64,000 nt of DNA from Gari tellinella (Eukaryota > Mollusca > Bivalvia > Cardiida > Psammobiidae), in assembly GCA_922989275.2 (NCBI GenBank), contig OV277861.1, positions 53,731,623 to 53,795,622 of the forward strand. Direction: 5' to 3'. Positions 9,852-20,544 of the stretch are shown piece by piece. The first letter of the stretch is position 1, and each line of letters opens with the position of its first letter. The position numbers and the translations under genes were made by a program. The notes under the pieces are model-generated. The model saw only the letters and a program-made list of their open reading frames with translations. It had not been told where the DNA came from and made no database searches.

Positions 9852-9977
9852 CACCTCTTCATTACGACCACTTAAACGGTGGTTACTTGATTGTATAAAG
9901 TACATGTATGCTTAAAGAAAGGTAACAGTAAAACAGAGAGCTCATAAACGAGCTTTTTGTTTTACTGCAGCCTTGCT
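9852..9977 (+). mobile_element. MITE family D, partial copy
   Basis: It begins ACCTCTTCATTACGACCACTT and contains the hairpin AGTAAAACAGAGAGCTC/GAGCTTTTTGTTTTACT. The right terminal repeat is missing, cut off where family A begins. Confidence 0.6.
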
Positions 9978-10206
9978 TTAACCCATTTGTGCCCACGATT
10001 CCATATATGGGTCATAGGCAAACAGTGTAGACTCTGATCAGACGCCGCATAATGCGGCGTCTGATCAGAGTCTACACTGTTTGCTGTAAGGAATTTCAAT
10101 ATAAAACAGAATGAAAAATTAAAATTTTGACCAGGCATCCCTTTGATAAAAAAATTACTAGTCCAATATATTAACATGGAAGAATCCACTGGGCACAAAT
10201 GGGTTC
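9978..10206 (+). mobile_element. MITE family A, full copy
   Basis: It runs from TTAACCCATTTGTGCCCAC to GGGCACAAATGGGTT. The core 1 hairpin (about 10018-10084) is a perfect palindrome around GCATAATGC. Confidence 0.9.
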
Positions 10207-10892
10207 AACAATTACAACCAAAACAAAACCAACTATAGCAAAACAACAGCATTACTTGGTCCTCTTCAATCCCACATTGTGACGACCTATTTAGAATTGT
10301 CTCCTCGAGACGACTTTAGACGATCAAGATCTGGCACCACGTAGCGCGACATCTGTTCGGGATTTAAACCATTACCCAATAAATACGCCTTTTTACGCCT
10401 TTAATTTATTCCTCCACTGAAGAAAATAGTTCCCATTTAGACAGTCTTGAATGTACATCAACCTGTTTTCAGTAGTCACATGTTCGGGCTATGTGGTAAT
10501 GGGTTTATACTCGAAACTGATGTTGCTTTGAAAGTCAAAATGTCAAAAGATAAAGGCAGACATCAGTATGAAAGCAAACAATAATTTTACAACAAAAATA
10601 CGTTAACATTGATTTATACTATAATCTTGTAATTTTACATTATTTTGAAGTGTACTGCGTTATAATACATATATAGGAGAAGATGTTATTTTCTCCCGTT
10701 TAAACGCAAACGAAACGCAAACTCTTTGCAATGAAATATAAAAATGGCATTTTTTTGAAATTCTGAATATTGCTGTTGCCTGCGTTGCAAACAGTTTTGA
10801 GCCTGATCAGACGGCTTCAAGAAGTTTGCGTGTGGAAAAATTGTTTAACTTTTATCGCGTTTATTCCGGAAAATGAATGATACATGTATGTG
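10207..10892. other. No gene; a family B relic near 10680-10830
   Basis: AAGATGTTATTTTCTCCCGT and AAACGCAAACGAAACGC, followed by a half hairpin GCAAACAGTTTTGAGCCTGA at about 10785, are decayed family B parts. The rest is unassigned. Confidence 0.4.
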
Positions 10893-10902
10893 ATATTGTG
10901 TT

Positions 10903-11181
10903 CTTATTTATTTGTTTTGATTTTACGTCGCTTTCAACAGTATTTCAGTCATATCGCGACGTCAAGCTAATTACAGGTGGAGGAATACCCCAGAAGTCCT
11001 TTATGCACTGTTTCAGGCACAAATCGGCAACTGGGTAGAACCACCGACCCCCCGCTAGCCAGCTGGAAGGCTCCCCACATGAAAAATCAGAACGAACCTA
11101 CTGGGATTCGAACTCACAGCGGTGAGGAGCTTAGTGATGTTAGTCACAGTGACTATACCACTAGGCCACGGAGGCCCCGTT
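10903..11181 (-). mobile_element. tRNA-derived SINE of the V/Meta type
   Basis: Read on the minus strand from about 11178. The tRNA-like head has an A box in CCGTGGCCTAGTGG and a B box in GAGTTCGAATCCC. A central conserved domain follows, with GGTGGTTCTACCCAG and TGCCTGAAACAGTGC. The tail is GACTGAAATACTGTTGAAAG, CGACG and an A-rich end. A perfect 10-bp target duplication ATATTGTGTT flanks it (10893-10902 and 11182-11191), so both ends are defined. The layout matches mollusc-wide SINEs with a V/Meta central domain (RUDI-like is likely). Well-preserved duplications suggest fairly recent insertion. Confidence 0.85.
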
Positions 11182-11192
11182 ATATTGTGTTA

Positions 11193-11400
11193 TACAGTAA
11201 AACCTCGCTATTACGACCACTAAAACGACGGCTAATTGATTGTATAATAGAGAGAAGACATCTTAAAGCCAGGTTACAGTGAAACAGAAAGCTCCTAAAG
11301 GAGTTTTCTGTTTCCCTTTCACCTTGCTTTAAGCGGTCACCTACCGTTAACACCTTAATAATTAACATAATTTAGTGGTTGTAATAGAGAGGTATTGTGT
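11193..11400 (+). mobile_element. MITE family D, full copy
   Basis: Left end TACAGTAAAACCTCGCTATT is complementary to the right end (AATAGAGAGGTATTGTGT). The centre is a core 2-type hairpin: AAAGCCAGGTTACAGTGAAA, an AGAAAGCTCCTAAAGGAG apex, then TTTCACCTTGCTTTAAG. Confidence 0.75.
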
Positions 11401-12381
11401 TTACTTACCTACAAAGGTTGTCGTAGCTATGAATTCCGAGTCTGTTCGTACACGTGCACATCGACTTGTAGTGGAATGACAGATGACACGTGCCGTTGGA
11501 GAGAAGAAATGGGAAGCGTTCCTCGGCTTCCGAGACAGGAAAGGTACATAGTGATATTGCCAGAATCCCTATCCCTGAAGATAAGTAAAACATATACATG
11601 TACATGTTCATGAAGAAAAATCCTCTATTACGACCACGCATTACGCTGAACAGATATCGGTCGTCGGGAGGTGGGAGCCTCCTTTGGTTCGCACCTTACG
11701 AATACCGATGTCTGGAAGAGTCTATTACCGGGCACAGCCCCCTCCCCCATCACCATATTAGATATTAGTTAAAATTAGTTAAATATAAAAACCACGTGAC
11801 AGTAATTACTTATATTCTTTTGTTGTACCTCATATATTCTATTTTATGTAGAATTCGAGAAAATAAAGTTCTGTTCTGTTCTACAGTGAAGTAGACGTCA
11901 CTCTTTTCCGTTTCAGCCAAACACAAACGCAACGCAAAACATAATATACAATCTATATAATGGCAAGTTTTTCAAAGCATGTTAACAATTATGTTTTAGC
12001 TGAACAGCAAACATTTTGAATCCATTATCAAACAACAGGCTTTCCGTTGTTTATTTAGCTATAACGCGTTTATTGAGAAACATGTTTTCATTGTAAAATG
12101 ATATTCAACCGTAAGCAGTTGACGCATTCAAATATCACATTAATTGTTGACTTCGTATTGCTATCATATTGAGTTTTTGATGCCATGTTATTGAAATATT
12201 GCGAGAAATATGTTTGCAGTACTTTAAACTCTGATCAAATGCTGAGTAGCTCGTCCTCTGACTCGAACCCAAAGTTTTAGAAATTCGAATTATTGTTTCT
12301 CAGTTAAAATGTCACAACCACATATTATAGAAATAGAATGAAGACGATCAATGCACACATACGATAGTTATAGTATGGCAA
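11401..12381. other. No gene or clear repeat recognised
   Basis: Short open frames on both strands show no recognisable product. No defined inverted repeats were found. Confidence 0.45.
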
Positions 12382-12389
12382 AGGATTGT

Positions 12390-13676
12390 ATGGAAGGCCG
12401 GTGCGCCATGCTAGTTGCTAGTTGTAAAATGCCAAATGCTAAATGCGAAATGCTATTTGTGAAATATTAAATGCTATTTGCTAAATGCGAATTGCTATTT
12501 GCGAAATGCTATTTACCAATGCCAATGCGAATAGTTATTTGCCAAATGCTTAATGATATTTGCGCCGAATGCCAAATGCTTTGGCGGTTTCTTCAAATGG
12601 CGGTTTTTCTCAATCATTTGACATTCAGCAAATCGCTTTTAGCATTTAGCAAATCGCATTTAGGGCAAATAAAAAATTACCCGTGTTTCCTATTACATGC
12701 GAAAAAGATTAGGGACAGACGGTCGGAAAATCTTTTTTTTTTAACACAATCATATAATGATATATTTAACTTTTCTGATGGAGTATTTTATATAATCATA
12801 TTCATATATGAAAACATATGAATGTATTTTAGTTTGCAGAGCCCGGGCCATACATAAAATACCTAAAAATTATCAATTCAAATTGTTAATTTAATTGTTA
12901 GGTCCCATTACCAAAATTACCTTAAAAATTGAAACTGGTATGAATGTTAACTAATAATGGTATACCAAACCGGCAAAGTAGCGACTTATATATGATAGGT
13001 GACATTGATAATATTTTGAAATGTGTTGTATGCTTGCCAAATATGTCAATAGAATGTGTTGACTGCATGTTGAATATGTCAATGGTTAATTAACTAGCAG
13101 ATCATATCTGCAAGTAAGGTACTTTATGACAGATTTAGATCAAATTTCTCTTAGAAATTTGCTCATCTTATTTAAAAATCAATTTTTAAAACACTTAAAC
13201 GACTATACAGCAGCCTTTTAAACAATTAACTGAAGAATAGCGTCTATTACATGTTCCTCAAAAAATGACTGTCACATGCACCGCAAAAAGGACCGACATT
13301 CGCCGATGTGTTTTTCGAAAAATGAAAAAAAAGAGTTTAGGGTCGTAGGGCAAAACTAGAGTCGGTCAGGTTACCGGAAACGGAGGTATTTTTTATTTGG
13401 CCTTAGTACAGCAATTCGCATTTTGGCATTTGGGAATTTGCGAATAGCATTTTTGCAATTCGCATTTAGCATTTTTGCAATTCGCAAATGGCATTTCGCA
13501 AAACGCATGTCGCAATCAGCATTTAGCATTTGGCATTTGGCATTTTACAAATAGCATTCAGCATTTAGCACCCCCTAATAGAGTTTTGTATTTAATTAGC
13601 ATTTCGCAATTCGCATTTAGCATTTCGCATATAGCAATTTGCATTTAGCATTTAGCATGGCGCAACGGCCTTCCAT
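12390..13676. mobile_element. hAT-like non-autonomous element with inverted arrays of AAATGC words
   Basis: An 8-bp perfect target duplication AGGATTGT (12382-12389 and 13677-13684) brackets it. The ends are ATGGAAGGCCGGTGCGCCAT at the left and its near complement at the right (ATGGCGCAACGGCCTTCCAT). The left 270 bp are packed with AAATGC, ATTTGC and GCGAAATGC words. The right 260 bp (about 13405-13665) carry the same words inverted (GCATTT, GCAATTCGC). The middle 700 bp are unrelated AT-rich DNA. An 8-bp duplication plus repeated subterminal motifs fits hAT-type transposition. No transposase is present. Confidence 0.8.
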
Positions 13677-13691
13677 AGGATTGTTTCAATT

Positions 13692-13867
13692 TCCCTACCT
13701 CAAGTACAGGGGTTATTTGCAAATAGTTTGGAGCCTGATCAGATGCCGCATAGCGCGGGGTCCAAATCGTTTGGTAAGTCAAATTACATAAACTTTAAAT
13801 TTGAGAAATAAAAGAAAGCAGACGACAATGGCTTAAAGTAGATGGAGTCATGACAGTGAATGGGTTA
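13692..13867 (+). mobile_element. MITE family G, decayed copy
   Basis: The left part of a core 1 hairpin (TTTGGAGCCTGATCAGATGC, apex GCATAGCGC) with a shortened right arm (GGTCCAAATCG) is followed by ATGACAGTGAATGGGTTA, a family G end. Confidence 0.5.
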
Positions 13868-13917
13868 TTTAAAGCGTGCAAACAATAAGTGATTGGTTCT
13901 TGCAAAGGAAGTGTGAG

Positions 13918-14167
13918 TACAGTGGAGAAAACGTTATTCTTTCCCGTTTAAACGCAAACGTACGCAAACGCAAAACTCTAAAACGTAGAAAAGTGCAACT
14001 TTTGGACAATTCCGATAATTCATGTTTATCTTGGTGGCAAACAGTTTGGAGCCTGATCAGACGCCGGGTTACCCGGCGTCTGATCTTGCTCCAAACTGTT
14101 TGCAATAGAAATAATAGTTTTAGCGTAAACGCGTTTATTGGGAAAGAATAACAGATTCTCCACTGTA
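13918..14167 (-). mobile_element. MITE family B, full copy
   Basis: It runs from TACAGTGGAGAAAACGTTAT to CAGATTCTCCACTGTA. The core 1 hairpin has arms TTTGGAGCCTGATCAGACGC and complement, apex GGGTTACCC. Orientation is opposite to the copy at 9571. Confidence 0.9.
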
Positions 14168-14669
14168 ACTATGCTTGTACTGTAGAGACATGACATTGTT
14201 ATCTCAGATTAACGCGTTTATTTTGCCACTCAGATCAAATTAATTCAATAGATTCTAAGACTTTTATTTCAAAAAAGAACTTTTTTACATTTTTTTTGCA
14301 TTGCGTTTGGGCCTCGGTTCAGTTAAACAGAAAAGAATAACATCTTCTCCACTGTAAATTGCAATCGGTTTTAACGCAAATACAAAAGAAAGATGTTATT
14401 ATTTGCCAATAAACGCGTTTAAGCTTAGACTATTATTTCCACTGTAAACAGTTTGGAGAAAGAACAGACGACTGGTAACTCGGTGTCCGATCAGGTTCCA
14501 AACTTTTTGTCACTCATATCTAAATAAAAAGTCAGAATTGTCAAAACATTGTCCATTTCTACATTTTACTATAATGCGTTTGATTTTCGTATGCGTTTAA
14601 ACGGGAAAAATCACGTCTTTTTCACTGTAACACTGTACTGTACAAATCTTACATGGGAGACAGTTTAAC
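14168..14669. repeat. Family B relic (about 14330-14630)
   Basis: Decayed GTTATTATTTGCCAATAAAC, GTAAACAGTTTGGAG, GTCCGATCAGGTTCCAAAC and TTTAAACGGGAAAAATCACG retain the family order; the hairpin no longer pairs well. Confidence 0.55.
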
Positions 14670-14919
14670 TACAGTGGAGAATCTGTTATTCTTTCCCGTT
14701 TAAACGCAAACGTACGCAAACGCAAATCACTAAAACGTAGAAAAGAACAACTTTTGGACAATTGTGATAATTCTTGTTTATCTTGGTGGCAAACAGTTTG
14801 GAGCCTGATCAGACGCCGGGTTACCCGGCGTCTGATCTGGCTCCAAACTGTTTGCACTGCAAATAATAGTTTTAGCGTAAACGCGTTTATTGGGAAAGAA
14901 TAACAGATTCTCCACTGTA
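14670..14919 (-). mobile_element. MITE family B, full copy
   Basis: TACAGTGGAGAATCTGTTAT to ACAGATTCTCCACTGTA, with near-perfect inverted ends. The core 1 hairpin is at 14789-14855, apex GCCGGGTTACCCGGC. TA flanks. Confidence 0.92.
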
Positions 14920-15394
14920 AGAACAAAGATAATTGTAATGCAGTCTGTATTATACTTGTCCTGAATTTTGAGCAGACACATGTTTTTTCAAGATGCAACA
15001 TTTCTCAACCGTCTTCAGAGCAACCACAGTTGTCCATCGTATACTCTTATTTATCAAAGTTAGATGATTTTAGCTAACGAACCATCATTATGATGTGGGT
15101 GTTGTATCTTGATCAGTGGTCTGATCAGGATCAATACGTCAATGCACCCAGAGTAGTGACGAGATACAAAGAGTGGAGGGAGGCAGTCTTTCTAATAACT
15201 TGGCATGTGATCAGGTTCCAAACTACATAATATGTTATATACTATAATTGTCAAACAGATGATTTTATATCGTGAACATTTTCGACAAGTTGTCTTGTCG
15301 TTATTGAATTGCGTTTTTCTTTTAAATCTTCTATATTTGAGACAATAAAGCCTTCACGGTCACGTATAGCATATACATTTTAAGCTCGCCAATT
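14920..15394. other. No feature recognised
   Basis: No gene or bounded repeat seen. Confidence 0.45.
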
Positions 15395-15400
15395 GGTCTT

Positions 15401-15635
15401 CAGGGCTGCCATAAGTTGACTAAAAATTTTTAAATGCGATTTTACGAATCCTACCTTTACCCCATCGCCTGTTTCTAGTTTTATTGACACGCGACTACTA
15501 AAAGCAGGCTGTAAGTAAAGCATAATGCGCCTTAAGGCGCATTCTGCTTAACTTACAGCCTGCATTTAGCTACCATGTACATGTTATATAAAAAATCCGA
15601 AGATTTAGGAAAATTCCGGAGAAATGGCAGCCCTG
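15401..15635. mobile_element. MITE family F, full copy with 6-bp target duplication
   Basis: Ends CAGGGCTGCCATAAGTTGA and GAAATGGCAGCCCTG are inverted. A perfect duplication GGTCTT flanks it (15395-15400 and 15636-15641). The centre is core 2: AAAGCAGGCTGTAAGTAAAG, apex GCGCCTTAAGGCGC, then the complementary arm. Confidence 0.85.
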
Positions 15636-15852
15636 GGTCTTAGGGAAATTTAATCCATTTTAAAGTATTTACTGACTCTAAAATTATTTCTATGAAAACT
15701 ATTTCCATTTTCGTTCGTAGAATGACCTAATCAGTTTTCCAACAGGGAAATAAACACGATTTTCCTGGACTTCGTCTCATAAACAGGCCATACAATAGAT
15801 AAGACGTTACTCTTTCCCGTATAAGGTACAACGCTCAGTATGAGTAATCGCG

Positions 15853-16079
15853 TCAACCCATTGTGCCCACGATCCCATATATGGGACATAGGCAAGCAGT
15901 GAAGACTCTGATCAGACGCCGCATAATGCGGCGTCTGGTCAGAGTCTACACTGTTTGCTGATAGGAATTTCAATATAAAACAAAATGAAAATGAAAATTT
16001 TGACCAGGCATCCCTTTGATAAAAAAGGACTAATCCAATATATTAACATGGAAGAATCCACTGGACACAAATGTGTTAA
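15853..16079 (+). mobile_element. MITE family A, full copy
   Basis: It runs from CAACCCATTGTGCCCACG to CACTGGACACAAATGTGTTA. The core 1 hairpin has one internal GATC changed to GGTC on the right arm. Confidence 0.85.
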
Positions 16080-16576
16080 TGTCGACCAATATCGGTTCTT
16101 TACGAAATGTGATTGGCAACTCCCGTCAAATGATGATTCCAACCGAACTAAGCTCGACCATAGTTCGGTACATGCCGTTAATGAGAATGACCGATCGCTA
16201 CTACTATTACTGTAACTTCTACTGCTACTATTACTACTGCTTTGGACATTTGAACAGAAAAAAACCCATAATGACGAGTGACAAACATCTTGAATCCAGA
16301 TCAGACACAGCGTATCGCGGCGTCTGATCTAGATTGAAGCTAGTTTTCTACATTTTATTACATTGTGTTAAGTGTTGTTCAAATCGGATAGAGTAACATG
16401 TTTTTCATTGTTAAGGGCAAAGAAATTCCTATGATCAAAAGACCTTCTGATTATGGCATATAACATCAGGTACATATAAGCTTTTTTAATAACATGTAAC
16501 AGTGGAAAAACGCAATGCTTGTCCCATTAATACGAATCTTAAGGCAGACACATTGTACGTAAATGATGACGGTGCC
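16080..16576. other. TAC/CTA trinucleotide tract and a core 1 relic
   Basis: At about 16198-16245 there is a (CTA/TAC)n-like run. At 16281-16345 CATCTTGAATCCAGATCAGA, apex CAGCGTATCGCGGCG and TCTGATCTAGATTGAAGCT form a family C-type core 1 hairpin without recognisable ends. Confidence 0.55.
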
Positions 16577-16816
16577 TACAGTGGAGAATCTGTTATTCTT
16601 TCCCAATAAACGCGTTTACGCTAAAACTATTATTTGCAGTGCAAACAGTTTGGAGCCAGGGTAACCCGGCGTCTGATCAGGCTCCAAACTGTTTGCCACC
16701 AAGATAAACAAGATTTATCAGAATTGTCCAAAAGTTGTTCTTTTCTACGTTTTAGTGCTTTGCGTTTGCGTACGTTTGCGTTTAAAACGGGAAAGAATAA
16801 CAGATTCTCCACTGTA
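16577..16816 (+). mobile_element. MITE family B, copy with shortened left hairpin arm
   Basis: TACAGTGGAGAATCTGTTAT to ACAGATTCTCCACTGTA. On the left arm GGAGCCAG runs directly into GGTAACCCGGC, so about ten bases (ATCAGACGCC) are missing, while the right arm is complete. Confidence 0.88.
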
Positions 16817-17221
16817 TCACATACATGTAATGCTAAGTTATTTTAACCAGAATGATAGAAACCAGTTTGGAATCAGATCAGACGTCGAAATGCTTGGCAT
16901 CTGGTATGGTGATAAATTTTGCAATTGGCATACAAAAGAGCAAATGTTATTATTTCCCATTAAATGCGTTGAAGCTAAAAACAGTTATTTCCATATTCCC
17001 ATTGCAAACAGTTTGATGCCAGATAAAGGCCTCGGGTACGCTCGTAATCATCTCATCATGTTCCAAATCGTTTGCCTATCACAAAAAAAAATCGGGAAAC
17101 TTTAGAACAACTGTCAATTTCTACATTTAATGACTTTGCATCTGCGCTCAGTTTTGTTCAAACGAGAAAGAATAACTGCAGCCATACTATAAATTCTAGA
17201 AGAATAACTGTCTGTAGATGG
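16817..17221. repeat. Family B relic
   Basis: ACCAGTTTGGAATCAGATCA, GTTATTATTTCCCATTAAA, GCAAACAGTTTGATGCCAG and CAAACGAGAAAGAATAACTG are decayed family B segments in jumbled order. Confidence 0.45.
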
Positions 17222-17672
17222 TACAGAATTCCCTCTCTACAATGACCCTCCCAACAACAACTCCCTCTTTACAACGACCCTTGCCGCGGTTGTCGCTGTT
17301 TTTCTCAAAGTTCCATAATGGACAGACGTTCTCACAGTTGGACATTTGTTGGGTATTTTTTTTGTTTAAAAATACCCAACAGTACACAAAAATACCCAAC
17401 AATAACAATAGGGCAATCACGGAATGAATGGAATCTATTGTTCTCCCTACCCAACAAAGGACCTTTCGTGCGCTCATTGTGACCGAAAACAACTTAATGA
17501 CGAGTGACAAACAGCTTGAGTCCAGATCAGACGACACGTTACGCGGCGTTTGATCTGGATTCAAGCTGTTTTCAAATATAAACCAATTATCCCCCCCCAT
17601 TACGACTCCCTCCGAACAACGCATACAAATCGTGTATCCCAGTGGGTGTCGTTGTAGAGAGGGAGCGCTGTA
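17222..17672 (+). mobile_element. MITE family C, long copy
   Basis: Starts TACAGAATTCCCTCTCTACA and ends GTAGAGAGGGAGCGCTGTA. The core 1 hairpin at about 17509-17573 is CAAACAGCTTGAGTCCAGAT, apex CACGTTACGCGGCG, and the complementary arm. A stretch with AATACCCAAC repeated (about 17346-17402) is extra compared with other copies. Confidence 0.8.
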
Positions 17673-18212
17673 CGAAGAACGGTTTGTTCCTTGTATAGAC
17701 AAAGAAAATACACGTCGCCTAAAAGCTGCAGAAATTTAAGTTATTATATAAATCAAATAGATACATGTATTATGATAAGCTTAGAGAGTCGCATGATACA
17801 AATCACATAATTATATACTCAAAGAAAAACATAGTAAAAACATTACGTCATTACTTACATATAGTGACGTAAAGCCGGGTCCAAGCCGGAAACACCAACG
17901 AAATGTTCCCTATCATTTGTATCCGTTCAAATGATTACGGACTAATCTTTAAGTTACTGTGCCAGTAAACAGGCCACACTCGACACCTCTTAGTGATGCA
18001 TCTACGTATGTCTGTCAAATTCCTTCACAATTAAAGCGTAGGACTACAAATCGTCAAGTGGTGGGTTACAAATGTACAAAGCTTAGGTGCGGATCCGGAG
18101 CTAAAGACAGTGGACCAGACTGAGGGACTTAGTCACTTAACATTTAACAAGTCCATTTTGTAAATTATTTCGTTTATGAGTAAAAAATAAAAACAAATCA
18201 TCAAAAATAATA
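17673..18212. other. No feature recognised
   Basis: AT-rich, no supported gene or repeat boundary. Confidence 0.45.
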
Positions 18213-18411
18213 TTAACCCATTTGTGCCAACGATCCCATATATGGGACATAGGCAACCAGTGTAGACTCTGATCAGAGTCTACACTGTTTGCTGATAGGA
18301 ATTTCATTATTAAACAAAATGAAAATGAAAAGTCTGACCAGGCATCCCTTCGATACAAATGGACTAATCCAATATAAAACATGGAAGAATCCACTGGGCG
18401 CAAATGGGTTA
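18213..18411 (+). mobile_element. MITE family A copy with the hairpin top deleted
   Basis: Ends TTAACCCATTTGTGCCAAC and GCGCAAATGGGTTAA are present, but the centre reads GTAGACTCTGATCAGAGTCT: everything between the two GATC sites of the usual hairpin is gone. Confidence 0.88.
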
Positions 18412-18806
18412 ACTGACAAAAAGGACATCATTGTGGTTATACCAATCGTTCTTATGTGGTGTTCGCCATTTTCATGGCCCTGTAATCGCAGATTGGCGAG
18501 GATATTGCTTGTGGTCTGTCTGTTTTTTTTTTATACCTGTCTGACCATACTTTAAGAGTTACATAGGATATATACTTTGTATTTGGCACGTGCAATTAAC
18601 TTAAGAAGCCCTTGAGCTTATTACAAATTGGGTCATATAGAGGTAAAAGGCTAGCTTTAACCTTGTCAATATCTTAAAAACAAAATGGGATAGATATTTC
18701 ATGTTTACAAAGTTATATCCAATTGAGAAACCTTGAGCTGAGTGTAACATGGGTGCTGCCCAACAAGGAAACAAAGGTAAAGGTGACACCAGTTTGTTTC
18801 TTTACT
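18412..18806. other. No feature recognised
   Basis: No gene or repeat boundary seen. Confidence 0.4.
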
Positions 18807-19036
18807 TTAACGCATTTGCGCCCAGTGGATTCTTCCATGTTTATATATTGGATTAGTCCATTTTTTATCAAAGGGATTCCTGGTCAAAATTTTCATTTTC
18901 ATTTTGTTTTATATTAAAATTGATATCAGCAAACAGTGTAAACTCTGATCAGATGCCGCACTATGCGGTGTCTGATCAGAGTCTACACTGTTTGCCTATG
19001 TCCCATATAAGGAATCATGGGCACAAATGGGTTAAA
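18807..19036 (-). mobile_element. MITE family A, full copy
   Basis: Opposite orientation: TTAACGCATTTGCGCCCAG at the left, GGGCACAAATGGGTTAA at the right. The core 1 hairpin has apex GCCGCACTATGCGGTG. Confidence 0.88.
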
Positions 19037-19516
19037 AGAGGAAACAAATTGTTCTAAATACAGCGTGAGCGCACATGTATTTTACTGCAAATGAATGCAT
19101 TTATGTCTTCATTGAACAAAATAGCTCCTAATTATAAGTAACGCGTATTACATATGCACCAAAAGAACTATTTTCTATATACCAGCGGACGATAGCTACA
19201 AGAAGGATGTAAGTAAGAGCATTTAACTGATTCAACCTGCTTTAAGTGGTATAATGTCTTTATAACTTGAAGCGGGTTGTAGGTTAAAGAGTTATGCATT
19301 GTCGCCGAAAAGGTCTTTAACAAGGCACACTAAGCTTTGAACTCAAATATCAAACAACACAAGAGAAAGGCGAATGCTCTTGACCGTTGCATACACGGTC
19401 CTGGTTAGATACCGTTTTTGGGTCTGCTTTAACAGTAATAACTATGAACCCGGGATTCTTATATATCTTTTTAAGTTTTAGAATCCCTCATTAGGGTAAA
19501 TGTAGGTAAATATCGG
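19037..19516. repeat. Family E-like relic (about 19125-19300), otherwise empty
   Basis: AAATAGCTCCTAATTAT, GCGGACGATAGCTACAAGAA and TTCAACCTGCTTTAAGTGG resemble parts of family E without an intact hairpin. Confidence 0.35.
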
Positions 19517-19518
19517 AA

Positions 19519-19640
19519 ACTCTACGTGCAGCGGTCTGTTCTCGTAAACTGTCGATCCGTTCCGAACTATGCCAAGCATAGTTCGGAGCGGATCGAAAGT
19601 TGACGAAAAAAATGAACGATCGCTGCACGTAGAGTAACGA
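19519..19640. repeat. Inverted-repeat element, about 120 bp
   Basis: ACTCTACGTGCAGCG at the left pairs with CGCTGCACGTAGAGT at the right. The centre GATCCGTTCCGAACTATGCC pairs with the following ATAGTTCGGAGCGGATC. No other copy in the window. Confidence 0.75.
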
Positions 19641-19818
19641 TTTCGGTACGATCTAGCTAGAGATCCTCAACCTTAATATTGTGAATTAAAATGAAACCAT
19701 TTGAATTAGTCCGTCGTATGCCGAAACTTGTTTTATTAATTTGTCGTCTGCATATTTTGTCCAAAAATATTAATCTGCTTATTTTCTAATGGAAAATGAA
19801 GAAACCTAAATACGAGTG

Positions 19819-19980
19819 TTAACTCCTTCACTGCCGTGAAGTCATCAATTTTAAACAATTGTCGTCTGCTTTTATTTAAAAAAAATAAGTTTTTCTATTT
19901 TGGCTGAAGAAATATTGAAATGAGTGTCAAACAGTTTGCAAAACCTGTTGTGCTCGGGGTAAGGCAGTGAAGGGGTTGAA
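19819..19980 (+). mobile_element. MITE family G copy with collapsed hairpin
   Basis: TTAACTCCTTCACTGCCGTG to GGCAGTGAAGGGGTTGAA. Where the core 1 hairpin should stand the sequence is only CAAACAGTTTGCAAA (19928-19942): the first stem bases run straight into those after the other arm. Confidence 0.8.
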
Positions 19981-20544
19981 CAATTTGGGCATGGACCAGA
20001 CGTCGACCTCTGATCTGGATACCAACTGTTTACACATGGTAGTCAATATCTGGCCGATTTGTTAAGGGGTTTAAGGGACCGGATGTACGCTTGTTTGATT
20101 AGTAGATCCGCTTGTGTACCTAGGCTCAGTCGGATTTAGCGTGATGTTATGCATATAGGTCAAATATGTTTTCACTTTGAGGCCCGGCTGAAATACAAGC
20201 TCTGTACATGTAATGGGACTGGGAACAGAATTAAAATTTGGGAGTAATTTTCGTTAAGAACAATAATGACGGGAAGAGAAAAATAAGAAAAGAAGAAGAA
20301 GAGGAATAAGGAACGGAAGAGATAGTAGAAGAAGGCCATGAAACAAAATTAAAAACAAAGTACTTCACAATATACATTTATTATTCATATACTGATTTTC
20401 CTCAAACAATTGTGCGTCTCTGTGTTTAAGTGAATAAGTTGCTCGTCTTGTATCTAGTATGTTATGTTCGATGCCCCATTTCATGTGTCGCGGTGCCGTA
20501 AAACCCAACTCAATCAATCAATCGATGCCCCAATTACTTTATCC
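19981..20544. repeat. GA-rich tract and a SINE-type 3' tail
   Basis: A GA-rich stretch lies at about 20262-20345. At 20480-20524, CGCGGTGCCGTAAAACCCAA followed by (AATC) units resembles the 3' tail of mollusc SINEs; the head is not recognised. Confidence 0.45.

Noticed and set aside
9061..10084. Regularly recurring palindromes considered as a CRISPR array
   Set aside because: The palindromes sit inside separate transposon copies with inverted ends, spacing is irregular and in kilobases, and the genome is eukaryotic.
12471..12821. 116-codon frame
   Set aside because: Runs through the AAATGC word array of the hAT-like element; low complexity.
17196..17702. 168-codon minus-strand frame
   Set aside because: Covers a family C MITE almost exactly, including its palindrome; no protein family resemblance.
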